Of a DNA stretch of 64,000 nucleotides, positions 26,262-34,339 are shown piece by piece; the first letter of the stretch is position 1; each line of letters begins with the position of its first letter. Source of the DNA: Bacteroidota bacterium (GTDB lineage Bacteria; Bacteroidota; Bacteroidia; Chitinophagales; Chitinophagaceae); assembly GCA_013286315.1 (NCBI GenBank), contig JABDFX010000007.1, positions 1 to 64,000 on the forward strand, given 5' to 3'. The notes beneath the pieces are model-generated. The model did no database searches and had not been told where the DNA came from. It worked only from the letters and a program-made list of their open reading frames with translations. The translations under genes were made by a program, and so were the position numbers.

Positions 26262-27224
26262 TCATCTCCTTGTTGAGACCGCCAGGCCCGGACTAATATG
26301 ATGAAGCATTTCTTCCGTCATATTTTTCAGGTTAAAAGAAGGTTTCCACCCCCAGTCTTCACGGGCCACCCGGTCGTCGATTGACTCGGGCCAGGAATCT
26401 GCAATGGCCTGTCTGAAATCGGGTTCATACTCGATTTTGAAACCTGGTACAAGGGCTTTGATTTCCCGCGCAATTTCTGCGGGAGTGAAACTGATACCAG
26501 CAAGATTATATGAAGTGCGTACAGATATTTTGGATTCCGGCGCTTCCATAAGTTCAATGGTTGCACGCACGGCATCGTCCATATACATCATCGGTAACCG
26601 CTTGTCGGCGCGCAGAAAACAATTGTATGTTTCTCCCCTGATTGCAGAATGAAAAATTTCTATGGCATAATCCGTAGTGCCGCCACCCGGCAATGTTTTG
26701 TAACTGATGAGGCCCGGATAACGGATACTACGCACATCTACCCCGTACCGGTAAAAATAATAATGACACCATTGTTCTCCCGACAGTTTGCTGATGCCAT
26801 ACACGGTTGATGGTGCCGCATATGCGTCCTGGGGACAATTTTCTTTCGGAGCATCCATTCCAAAAACTGCAATACTGCTTGGCCAGAAAACTTTTTCAAC
26901 TCCTTCTTCCCGGGCTACTTCCAAAGTATTGATGAGGCTTTGCATATTCAGATGCCATGCAAGCATTGGATTTTTCTCACCGGCAGCCGAAAGCATGGCA
27001 ACCAATAAATAAATTGTTTTTACTTCGTGACGACGTACCTGCACACGAAGGATTTCCTTATCCATGATATCTAATGGAAGAAAGGGCCCTGTGCCCTTCA
27101 GAAGATCCGCTTCCCTTTTGAGGTCCGCGGCAATAATCGCTTCTCCCCCGAACTGCTGTCTGAGTGCCAGTGTCAGCTCCGTTCCAATTTGTCCGGACGC
27201 CCCAATAACAAGAGTTTTGTTCAT
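26262..27224 (-). CDS. SDR-type L-threonine 3-dehydrogenase / NAD-dependent epimerase
   Basis: 320 residues of the extended SDR family. The Rossmann loop is GASGQIGTEL at the N-terminus; Ser-Tyr-Lys catalysis is seen in WPSSIAVFG and TVYGISK. The pattern WPSSIAVFG, YGISKLSGEQW and SIRYPGLISYKTLPGGGTTDYA matches SDR threonine dehydrogenases, which oxidise threonine to 2-amino-3-oxobutyrate. A GDP-sugar epimerase role is less likely given these motifs. It lies 1 nt downstream of the DsbD-alpha-like gene. Confidence 0.85.
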   Translation of the reverse strand: MNKTLVIGASGQIGTELTLALRQQFGGEAIIAADLKREADLLKGTGPFLPLDIMDKEILRVQVRRHEVKTIYLLVAMLSAAGEKNPMLAWHLNMQSLINTLEVAREEGVEKVFWPSSIAVFGMDAPKENCPQDAYAAPSTVYGISKLSGEQWCHYYFYRYGVDVRSIRYPGLISYKTLPGGGTTDYAIEIFHSAIRGETYNCFLRADKRLPMMYMDDAVRATIELMEAPESKISVRTSYNLAGISFTPAEIAREIKALVPGFKIEYEPDFRQAIADSWPESIDDRVAREDWGWKPSFNLKNMTEEMLHHISPGLAVSTRR

Positions 27225-27225
27225 A

Positions 27226-27684
27226 TCAGTTCAATGCAATGGAAAATTTTTGGGTTGCCGGCGGAAGGCATTGCTGATCATTACAAACCATAAACTCAAC
27301 AGATCCGGTGAAGTTTGTTTTTGCTTTGGATTTCAATTTCACCAATTGAACGAAATCTACTTTACCGCTAAAATATTTTACGTCAACGCCAAACACCGCT
27401 TCGTGTTTTTGAATCAGGCTGCCGTTTTCTTTAACTGTTCCATCCAGCGTGTACAGTGGATTTTTTGTGAAGCTGAATTTTGTCGGAACCGGTCCGCCGT
27501 CCGGAGTAAACTGCGAATAAGTATGCCAGGGGCTATTCAGGTCAACATGGAAATGCAACTCATATACATTATCAGTTATTTTTTTGGCTGAATACGACCA
27601 ATTGTAAGGAACTCCGTTTTGTGACTTTGTGACGAAGGCAAATAATAAAAAGATGGCCAGTGAGAGTATTCGTTTCATATTCAA
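27226..27684 (-). CDS. Exported DsbD N-terminal-domain-like protein
   Basis: 152 residues with a signal peptide (second Met at 27678 is the likely start, cleavage near TKSQN). The rest matches the DsbD alpha domain, an immunoglobulin-like thiol carrier, with WHTYSQFTPDGGPVPT and the cysteine pair in MVCNDQQCLPP. Unlike DsbD there are no membrane helices or thioredoxin domain. It probably passes electrons or binds a thiol partner in the periplasm. It is in a two-gene unit with the threonine dehydrogenase-like gene, whose link is unclear. Confidence 0.8.
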   Translation of the reverse strand: MNMKRILSLAIFLLFAFVTKSQNGVPYNWSYSAKKITDNVYELHFHVDLNSPWHTYSQFTPDGGPVPTKFSFTKNPLYTLDGTVKENGSLIQKHEAVFGVDVKYFSGKVDFVQLVKLKSKAKTNFTGSVEFMVCNDQQCLPPATQKFSIALN

Positions 27685-27935
27685 ATGTACAGTTTAGGTT
27701 TCTGTATGCAGAAATCTATAACAAAATAAATTCCTAAATATGATAGACACTCATATCAATAAAAAGTACTAAAGAGATCCAATTTTTATTACTAAATGCA
27801 TGATAATAACCGGGTAGTTATTCCGGCAGGCAGGATGTTTCCCCATGACTCAGGACAACTTTTTAGATTTTCGGCCTGAAAAAGATGTGTGATTCGGCGG
27901 GGGTGCCGTTGAGGAAGGCTTTGAGCTTTCCGCTT

Positions 27936-28340
27936 TTATTCAGGCCTGTGGCGCAGGTAAAAACAAATTGCGATTGCGATAACAAAGGCGGTTGTTATGA
28001 GATTATTCCAGAATGCAGATTTTTTTTGGGCTCTTAACGCATCATCATGACTGATCATTTCTTCCCGGATTTCACTGGAATAACCGCCCCTGGACATGAA
28101 AGAAATTCCTTTTTGGGTTATTTCCAGTTCCAGCCCGTCCTGACCGACAAAACAGTGTACCAGTCCGTCTTCAAAAAGAATTTCCTGCAGGTTATGAAGT
28201 TCCTCTCCAAAGAATTCACCATACCGGTCATAGAAGCCTCCCATTGCAATTGCGGGCTGGTCTTCATGTTCGTGCATCAAAAGGGAAAGTAAGCCGTCTA
28301 ATTTTTCATCCAGGCCAGGGATCTTGCTTGTTAACTGCAT
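27936..28340 (-). CDS. Hypothetical protein with C-terminal membrane anchor
   Basis: 134 residues, family not recognised. The N-terminal 100 residues are soluble and acidic (HEHEDQPAIAMGGFYDRYG, QDGLELEITQKGISFMSRGG). The ITQKGISF segment resembles the winged-helix end of small DNA-binding proteins, but too weakly to call. The end carries one hydrophobic helix (LITTAFVIAIAICFYL) followed by RHRPE. It would be a tail-anchored inner-membrane protein. Upstream and downstream gaps hold no clear partner. Confidence 0.65.
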   Translation of the reverse strand: MQLTSKIPGLDEKLDGLLSLLMHEHEDQPAIAMGGFYDRYGEFFGEELHNLQEILFEDGLVHCFVGQDGLELEITQKGISFMSRGGYSSEIREEMISHDDALRAQKKSAFWNNLITTAFVIAIAICFYLRHRPE

Positions 28341-28645
28341 CGATTGATCTGTTTAATACATATGTAAATCAATTCATAGGTATGGATCACAGATCGCAGG
28401 ACCGTCAAACATTAGCCGAATAATGCTTATAGGGAAAGTGCGGGAATAGAAGCAAATCGCTTCCCATAAAAGTAAAAATTATTTCATGAAATCAAAACAT
28501 TTTTCAAATGATTTCGAGAATAAAATGCAGGACTTTCCTTTAAATACCGGTCAACGTCTAAAACCCTTGTCTGCATTGGCTTCTACGGTTCCTTATGGTG
28601 TAACGGCAGTTTAGCCGGTTAATAAACTGGATATCACCAGATTGC
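28341..28645. other. Intergenic gap with a 42-codon open frame
   Basis: A plus-strand ATG at 28486 opens 42 codons ending at 28614 (MKSKHFSNDF...TVPYGVTAV). It is preceded by a small GAAGC/GCTTC hairpin. There is no strong ribosome-binding site and no known family. Coding is possible but unsupported. Nothing else was recognised. Confidence 0.25.
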
Positions 28646-29068
28646 TTATCCTTTATTTGAAATATTTTGATTATGTCTTAATGCGTCCCAATATTCCTTC
28701 CCATATCCTACAAGAATTTCAGTGCCCGCAGGAATATCTTCAACCGCATCTATATATACTTTTAGTCCAATTGTTTCATAAGCGGCATTGTTTTTCAGTC
28801 CTTTTTTTCGTTTCATCCCCCTGGCATCATTGGCATAGCGGCCAAGGGCTTTCCGATAGGTAAAAGCATCCAGGACGTGTTTACGGTTGATAAAATAAAT
28901 ATATCCATTGGTTCCCTCGCGATGATTCACTTCCTTCCATGTTGTAACTTTTCCTTTATACTCAATAATTCGTGATCCCTTCCGGATCATTTTTCGTGTA
29001 AATAAGCCTCGACCTCCTGATGGAATGGACGATCTCCTGATAAATAAATGCTTAGAAAGAAATGCCAT
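28646..29068 (-). CDS. SET-domain protein
   Basis: 140 residues, essentially a bare SET domain. GGRGLFTRKMIRKGSRIIEY forms the first strand pair. GRYANDARG replaces the usual RFxNHSC knot, and IPAGTEILVGYGKEYW ends the fold with the conserved tyrosine. In eukaryotes this fold transfers methyl groups to protein lysines. Bacterial copies of this short type are common in Bacteroidota and their substrates are mostly unknown. Cysteines for a post-SET zinc site are absent. Confidence 0.88.
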   Translation of the reverse strand: MAFLSKHLFIRRSSIPSGGRGLFTRKMIRKGSRIIEYKGKVTTWKEVNHREGTNGYIYFINRKHVLDAFTYRKALGRYANDARGMKRKKGLKNNAAYETIGLKVYIDAVEDIPAGTEILVGYGKEYWDALRHNQNISNKG

Positions 29069-29132
29069 GATTAAAAGGCGGCTGGATGGAACCGCAGGTA
29101 TATTAGTACATAAATTATCGTGCCTTGTCGTA

Positions 29133-29570
29133 CTAAACCCGCATATGATCGGGCAACCAGTGAACGATCAAATTCTTGATCTGGCGGGCACTCAAATTTT
29201 CTTTTAGAGCGCGTTCTACCAGTGCGGCTAATTCCTCGTCTGACGCAAAACGAAGGGCCGTCAATTGTTTGAAACTAAGATTCGATTCAAGTGGTTCCAG
29301 TCTTTTGCCTGTAATGACATAATATCTGAATCGCAATTCCAACCGTACAATGCGGTCTTGATTACCGAGTGCATAGTGTTGCCGCATCATAAACGAAGAC
29401 CAGCCGACAAAAATGAATATTACGATGATTGCAATCCACAGCTCCCGCTGTTCCGGATGATGACTATATGCAACGACCGAAGTAAACAATGCAATAAGCA
29501 GTAATGGATAAAAAATAAAATGATGTGGGGTATAATACCTGGTATGGTTTTGAAAATTTTGTCTGGCCAT
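29133..29570 (-). CDS. DUF6526-type membrane protein
   Basis: 145 residues from the ATG at 29570 (MARQNFQNHTRYYTPHHF); an in-frame start at 29630 overlaps the upstream NDH-2 gene and is less likely. Two hydrophobic helices (about 16-60) are followed by a soluble tail with FRYYVITGKRLEPLE and LSARQIKNLIVHW. It resembles the DUF6526 family of unknown role. It lies just downstream of NDH-2 and is probably co-transcribed. Confidence 0.8.
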   Translation of the reverse strand: MARQNFQNHTRYYTPHHFIFYPLLLIALFTSVVAYSHHPEQRELWIAIIVIFIFVGWSSFMMRQHYALGNQDRIVRLELRFRYYVITGKRLEPLESNLSFKQLTALRFASDEELAALVERALKENLSARQIKNLIVHWLPDHMRV

Positions 29571-29595
29571 AAGATGAATAATTGTATAAATGAAA

Positions 29596-30894
29596 TCAGG
29601 GGTTTTCGTCAGGATCTTTTGGCCGGACAATGAAGCGAAGTGACTGGTCTTTGTTTAGGTAGGCAACCGTCCAGTTATAGAGTGTCTTGATACGGTTGCG
29701 GTAATTTATCAGCGACATAAGATGCACAAACAACCACATAAACCACGCGATGAATCCCTTAAAGTGAATATGATGGGGCAAATCGCAGACCGCTTTATTC
29801 CTGCCTATAATGGCCATCGTACCAAGGTCTTTATAATGAAATGCTTTGAGCGGTTTGCTTGCCATCATATTTTTAAAATTCCGGCCCAGCAATTTGCCCT
29901 GCTGAAGTGAAACCTGTGCGAGCTGTGGATGTCCGTTCGGATATTCTGTTTCGTGGGTTTGCATGCAGGTATCGCCGATTGCGTAAATATCATCCACACC
30001 GATTACTTTATTAAATGGGTCGCACAACATTCTTTTTCCCCTGCCATAAGAAGAAGTTGGAATTCCTTCAAAACTAATTGCCGTAACACCTGCCGTCCAG
30101 ATCAGGTTTCTTGTTTCAATCACCTCGCCGGTTGAAAGAATAACCCGGTCATTCACAAAGTCTTTTACCTGTGTTTTCAATTTGATGATGACACCCATTT
30201 TATTCAGTGCCTCGAAGGTATCGTTCTGCGAGGCTGTACTCATCGGCGCGAGTAAATGTTCACCCCCGTCTACCAGGTAAATATTCGCACCGGTTCCCAA
30301 CAATTCAGGATAATCCTTGGGCAAGCTGTGCCTACGCAGATCTGCAAGCATACCGGAAACTTCTACGCCGGTGGGTCCGCCACCCGCTACCACGATCGTG
30401 ACCAGCTTTTTTCTTTCCGCCTGATCATTGATGATGGTTGCCAGTTCCAGTCTTTGAAGCAAAGTATTCCGCATATTCAATGCATCATTCACGTTTTTCA
30501 TTGGAATGGCATTCTTGCGGATATTTTCCATCCCAAAATAATTGGTTTCTGCACCCGTCGCAAATACGAGATAGTCGTACGTTATCTCGCCGTTATTTAA
30601 ATGAATAGTATGTGACCCAGGATTTACTTTGATCAGTTCACCAAGCCGGAAATGAATATTTGAATATCTTCTGAATAATTTACGGAATGGATAACTGATA
30701 TTCGAATTTTCCAGGAATCCGGTAGCAACCTGGTAAATGAGTGGTGGGAAAAAATTGTAATTGTTTTTGTCTACCAGTGTGATTTGAAAAGCCGAATCAT
30801 TTTTTAACCGGAGTGCCAGATTGACCCCGCCGAACCCTCCTCCAATGATAACCAGTTTTTTGGGTACTTTCAACTGAATCTGCGTGTTGTCCAT
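29596..30894 (-). CDS. ndh: Type II NADH dehydrogenase (NDH-2)
   Basis: 432 residues. A non-proton-pumping enzyme that passes electrons from NADH to quinone. The FAD-binding GGGFGGVNLA is at residues 18-27 and the NAD-binding AGGGPTGVEVSG near 167. LIWTAGV and DIYAIGDTC are the second FAD contact. A C-terminal amphipathic/hydrophobic segment (FIAWFMWLFVHLMSLINYRNR) anchors it to the inner membrane. Two other oxidoreductase families share this fold, but the anchor favours NDH-2. Confidence 0.92.
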   Translation of the reverse strand: MDNTQIQLKVPKKLVIIGGGFGGVNLALRLKNDSAFQITLVDKNNYNFFPPLIYQVATGFLENSNISYPFRKLFRRYSNIHFRLGELIKVNPGSHTIHLNNGEITYDYLVFATGAETNYFGMENIRKNAIPMKNVNDALNMRNTLLQRLELATIINDQAERKKLVTIVVAGGGPTGVEVSGMLADLRRHSLPKDYPELLGTGANIYLVDGGEHLLAPMSTASQNDTFEALNKMGVIIKLKTQVKDFVNDRVILSTGEVIETRNLIWTAGVTAISFEGIPTSSYGRGKRMLCDPFNKVIGVDDIYAIGDTCMQTHETEYPNGHPQLAQVSLQQGKLLGRNFKNMMASKPLKAFHYKDLGTMAIIGRNKAVCDLPHHIHFKGFIAWFMWLFVHLMSLINYRNRIKTLYNWTVAYLNKDQSLRFIVRPKDPDENP

Positions 30895-30944
30895 ACTGCA
30901 AAATTAAGAAATCATCTTTCAAAGTTTGCAGTTGGCCGCGCCCT

Positions 30945-31058
30945 TGCGCGGGCGGTTGACGGTTGACGGTTGACGGATTTCGCTGACCGCTGATCGTTGA
31001 CCGCTGACCGTTGACCGTAAATGAAAGCGTTCAGCGTTAGGCGTTAGGCTTTAAGCTT
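30945..31058. repeat. TTGACGG hairpin and family A words after satP
   Basis: GGTTGACGGTTGACGG (30952-30975) faces CGCTGACCGTTGACCG (30998-31017) in inverted orientation. GCGTTCAGCGTTAGGCGTTAGGC then runs into the satP stop; the codons AAG CTT AAA GCC TAA are part of the repeat. Confidence 0.8.
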
Positions 31059-31643
31059 TATGGGTCCGAGTGGTAAGACCGTGTATCCAAAAACTTCATT
31101 CAGCAGATTGGCGATACCTGTATAAATAGCCAGGCCTCCGCAAACGATCCCCTCATATCCGGCGAGATGTGTAATGGACTCATTTTTTGTTGCATCGCCA
31201 ATGGCCAACAAAAAAAATAAAATGGTTAATGAACCAAAAACCAGTTGCAATGCTTTATTAATTTTCAATGTGCCAATAAACAATAATAAAGTAAAAATGC
31301 CCCACATAACAAGATATGCTACCAATGCGGTTCCAGGGGTAGCAGATATCCAGCCCCATTTCGCCATGAAGATGAGTGCGACCAGTGATATCCAGAAAAA
31401 ACCATAAGAAATAAAGGCCGTCATGCCGAATGTGTTGTTCTTTTTAAATTCCAGTATGCCCGCTATAACCTGTGCCAATCCTCCATAAAAAAGACCCATG
31501 GCCAGAATCATGGAATTCATTTCGTAAAAACCGGCATTATGAAGATTTAATAATACCGTTGTCATCCCAAATCCAAATAAACCAAGAGGTGCGGGATTGG
31601 CCAGACTATCTTTTAATAATACCGGGGTGAGTTCGGTGGGCAT
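31044..31643 (-). CDS. satP: Acetate/succinate uptake transporter (GPR1/FUN34/YaaH)
   Basis: 199 residues with six membrane segments. The family signature [19 protein letters not shown] is near the N-terminus. [22 protein letters not shown] and [12 protein letters not shown] are also typical. It imports acetate or succinate with protons. The final residues (GPIKLKA) are encoded by a GCGTTA-word repeat. A TATACTC hairpin separates it from the FtsX-type gene's 3' end. Confidence 0.92.
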   Translation of the reverse strand: MPTELTPVLLKDSLANPAPLGLFGFGMTTVLLNLHNAGFYEMNSMILAMGLFYGGLAQVIAGILEFKKNNTFGMTAFISYGFFWISLVALIFMAKWGWISATPGTALVAYLVMWGIFTLLLFIGTLKINKALQLVFGSLTILFFLLAIGDATKNESITHLAGYEGIVCGGLAIYTGIANLLNEVFGYTVLPLGPIKLKA

Positions 31644-31652
31644 ATGGCAAGA

Positions 31653-31738
31653 AGTTAAGAGTTAAAAGTATAGGAGTATAAGAGTGAATTTAATAATTAA
31701 TTCTGACACTCTTATACTCTTATACTCCTACACTCATT
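31653..31738. repeat. AGTATAAGAGT/ACTCTTATACT hairpin
   Basis: TATAGGAGTATAAGAGTG (31669-31687) is mirrored by CACTCTTATACTCTTATACTCCTA (31710-31733). The units are 10-11 bp. It lies between the permease stop and the satP start. Confidence 0.8.
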
Positions 31739-34127
31739 CTGTTCTCAGAGATTTTATGGGGTTGACCAATCCTGCTTTCAAACCCTGAATCCCCAACGTA
31801 AGCATAGCCAGGGCGGCACAGAGGCATCCGGCAGCTATAAAAACACTGATCTGAAGGGGAATTCTATATGCGAAATCCGATAGCCAGCGGTCCATTACGA
31901 ACCACGAAACGGGCAGGGCGATACAGGCTGCAATAGCTACCAATTTCAAATAATTTCCAGACAAAAGCTGCACGATATTGATAAGGGAAGCGCCGAGTAC
32001 TTTACGTATGCCAATTTCTTTTTTGAGTTGCTGCACTGTAAAACTTACCAGACCAAACAGACCTACCAGGGAAAGTATTACGGCCAGTACTGTAAACAAC
32101 AAAGAAAGGTTTCCCTGCTTCTGTTCCGATTCATATTGATTTGCGAAATTCTGGTCGATGAAATGATACTCCACACTATTTCCCGGATCAAAACTCTTAT
32201 ATGTTTGTTCCAGGTAAGCCATGGCTTCACTCGCTTTTCCTTTGGCCAAACGCACATACAGATTATCCTGTTCATTTGCATTAGGCGGCAATATCAAAAC
32301 GAGTGGCTCTACTTTATGCTGGAAAGAATAGGTATGAAAATCTTTAATTACTCCCACGACGGTTTTCGGTTGTCCATCCTTGTCATTCATCGAAATCATT
32401 TTCTTTCCCAGGGCATTCGTCCAGCCCAATTCTTTCACCAGCGTTTCATTTACTAAAACTGCATTCGTCAGATCTGTACTAATATGTTCAGAAAAGTTTC
32501 TGCCTTCTTTTAATCCGATTTGCATCGTTTTCAAATAATCCGCATCCACCATCAGTTCCTGAACAGATTTCGTTTGCGAGGAGATGGCCTGCTGGTTGTT
32601 CTCATAATAATAACCACGTTTACCCAGATCATTGTTTCCAATTGGATTTCCGGCTACGGCTACATTTTCTATCAACGGGTTTTGCAGTAATTTGGATTTG
32701 ATGACCGTAATCTGGGAACGAAGACTTTTATTATCAATATGAAACGTGACCACTTGTTGCTTATTAAAACCGAGATCGGCGTGGTTCACATATTCTAATT
32801 GTTTATAGATGATGAAAGAAGCAGAAATCATAAAAACGGTAATAATAAATTGCAAGACCAATAATGATTTTCTGAAAAATACCGTGCCGCCCATTTTTCC
32901 AGTGTCGCCTTTCAACGCCGGAATTGTCTGAAAGCGGGAGAGTAACAGTGAAGGATAAATCCCGCTGATCATGCCAACCACAATAGAAAATAATACAATA
33001 AAACCAATGCTTGGCCAGATACCAAATCGCCAGAGTGCAAGATCTTTTCCGGTAATCATGTTAAAAACCGGCATCGAAAATCTGATCAATACGAGTGCTG
33101 CCAATCCCGCCAGCAGCGTAACCAGCGCCGCTTCCGTAATGAAGAGAGCTGTTAATTGCCATCTGTCGGATCCCAGGGTTTTCCGAATCCCGATTTCTTT
33201 CACCCTGGAAGATGCCCTTGCCGTGGCAAGGTTCACGTAGTTGATGATTGATATAAAAAGAATCAATAAGCCGATAGCGCCAAAAATATAGATCCTGCTC
33301 AAACTGCTGTTAGGACTGATTTCATAATCCAGGTTGGACTGCAAATGAATAGAAGCCAGCGGCTGTAATTCCAATTGATATTGGGTCGCCCCGATCTCCT
33401 TTCGAATTGGTCCATCCTCAAATGCCGGCAGCAACCGACGAAGTGATTGCAATGATTCAGGATTTTTCAATAATAAATAAGTATATAATGAAGAATTTTG
33501 CCAGCTCCCTGATAAACCGGCAGGCATTGGCCGGACTGCTGAAAAACGGAGATGGCTATTCCGGGGAATATCACTTATAACCGCCGAAACCCTGGCAGGA
33601 CTGCCACCTGGAAATTCTATGACCTGATTAATAAAGGATTCCTGTGATCCAAATAAAGTATGCGCCAGGCCCTCAGTTATAACGATCGATTGAGGATCTT
33701 TTAAAGCGGTTTCCTCATTGCCTTCCAGGAAATCAAAACTAAAAATTTTGAAGACCGAAGGATCAGCAAAAATAATATCCTTTATTTTAAGTGTGCCATT
33801 TCCATGGGCGACCAGGTCACCTCCTTCGGCATCTATCCTTACTACATCTTCGATTTGCGGAAATTGCTGTTTCAACCGGGGAGCAAGAGGTGCGGGGGTT
33901 ACAGCAATATTCATATTACCTCCATCCCAGGATTCATGCTGCACCACCCTGACAATTCGATTTGCTTTTATATTGAATCGATCAAAACTCAGTTCATCAG
34001 TGATATAAAGTACAATTAGCCAACAGGCCGCGAGGCTTACTGCCAACCCGAATACGTTTATAATTGAATATATCTTGTGACGTTTCAGGTTCCGGTAAGC
34101 GGTGCGTAGATTAATACTCAGCATCAT
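31734..34127 (-). CDS. MacB/FtsX-type ABC permease
   Basis: 797 residues. It starts MLSINLRTAYRNLKRHKIYS, typical of Bacteroidota FtsX-like permeases. It has a first membrane helix (about 20-42), a long periplasmic MacB-PCD domain, three helices (about 280-430), a second helix after 430, a second periplasmic domain and a closing three-helix FtsX block (QLKKEIGIRKVLGAS). Both halves thus carry FtsX repeats. No ATPase of the MacB type is adjacent; the ABC-F next door is not one. It probably works with a distant ATPase in export or envelope signalling. Confidence 0.88.
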   Translation of the reverse strand: MMLSINLRTAYRNLKRHKIYSIINVFGLAVSLAACWLIVLYITDELSFDRFNIKANRIVRVVQHESWDGGNMNIAVTPAPLAPRLKQQFPQIEDVVRIDAEGGDLVAHGNGTLKIKDIIFADPSVFKIFSFDFLEGNEETALKDPQSIVITEGLAHTLFGSQESFINQVIEFPGGSPARVSAVISDIPRNSHLRFSAVRPMPAGLSGSWQNSSLYTYLLLKNPESLQSLRRLLPAFEDGPIRKEIGATQYQLELQPLASIHLQSNLDYEISPNSSLSRIYIFGAIGLLILFISIINYVNLATARASSRVKEIGIRKTLGSDRWQLTALFITEAALVTLLAGLAALVLIRFSMPVFNMITGKDLALWRFGIWPSIGFIVLFSIVVGMISGIYPSLLLSRFQTIPALKGDTGKMGGTVFFRKSLLVLQFIITVFMISASFIIYKQLEYVNHADLGFNKQQVVTFHIDNKSLRSQITVIKSKLLQNPLIENVAVAGNPIGNNDLGKRGYYYENNQQAISSQTKSVQELMVDADYLKTMQIGLKEGRNFSEHISTDLTNAVLVNETLVKELGWTNALGKKMISMNDKDGQPKTVVGVIKDFHTYSFQHKVEPLVLILPPNANEQDNLYVRLAKGKASEAMAYLEQTYKSFDPGNSVEYHFIDQNFANQYESEQKQGNLSLLFTVLAVILSLVGLFGLVSFTVQQLKKEIGIRKVLGASLINIVQLLSGNYLKLVAIAACIALPVSWFVMDRWLSDFAYRIPLQISVFIAAGCLCAALAMLTLGIQGLKAGLVNPIKSLRTE

Positions 34128-34339
34128 GACAAATTTAAACTTTCTGTATCATCCGTGGTGCCAAAGCGATGCCAGTAAAATTAAACTGTGATTCTCAGCG
34201 AGTTAAAATTCGAAAAAGCGAAGGATGTTCATTTCTGATACAGTGTCTGATCAAAAGCGGGCAGAACAAGTCTGGAAGACTGGAAGTTGGGTTAGCTATT
34301 AACAACTCTATTAAGGCTTGATGCCTCCCACGTCCAGCA

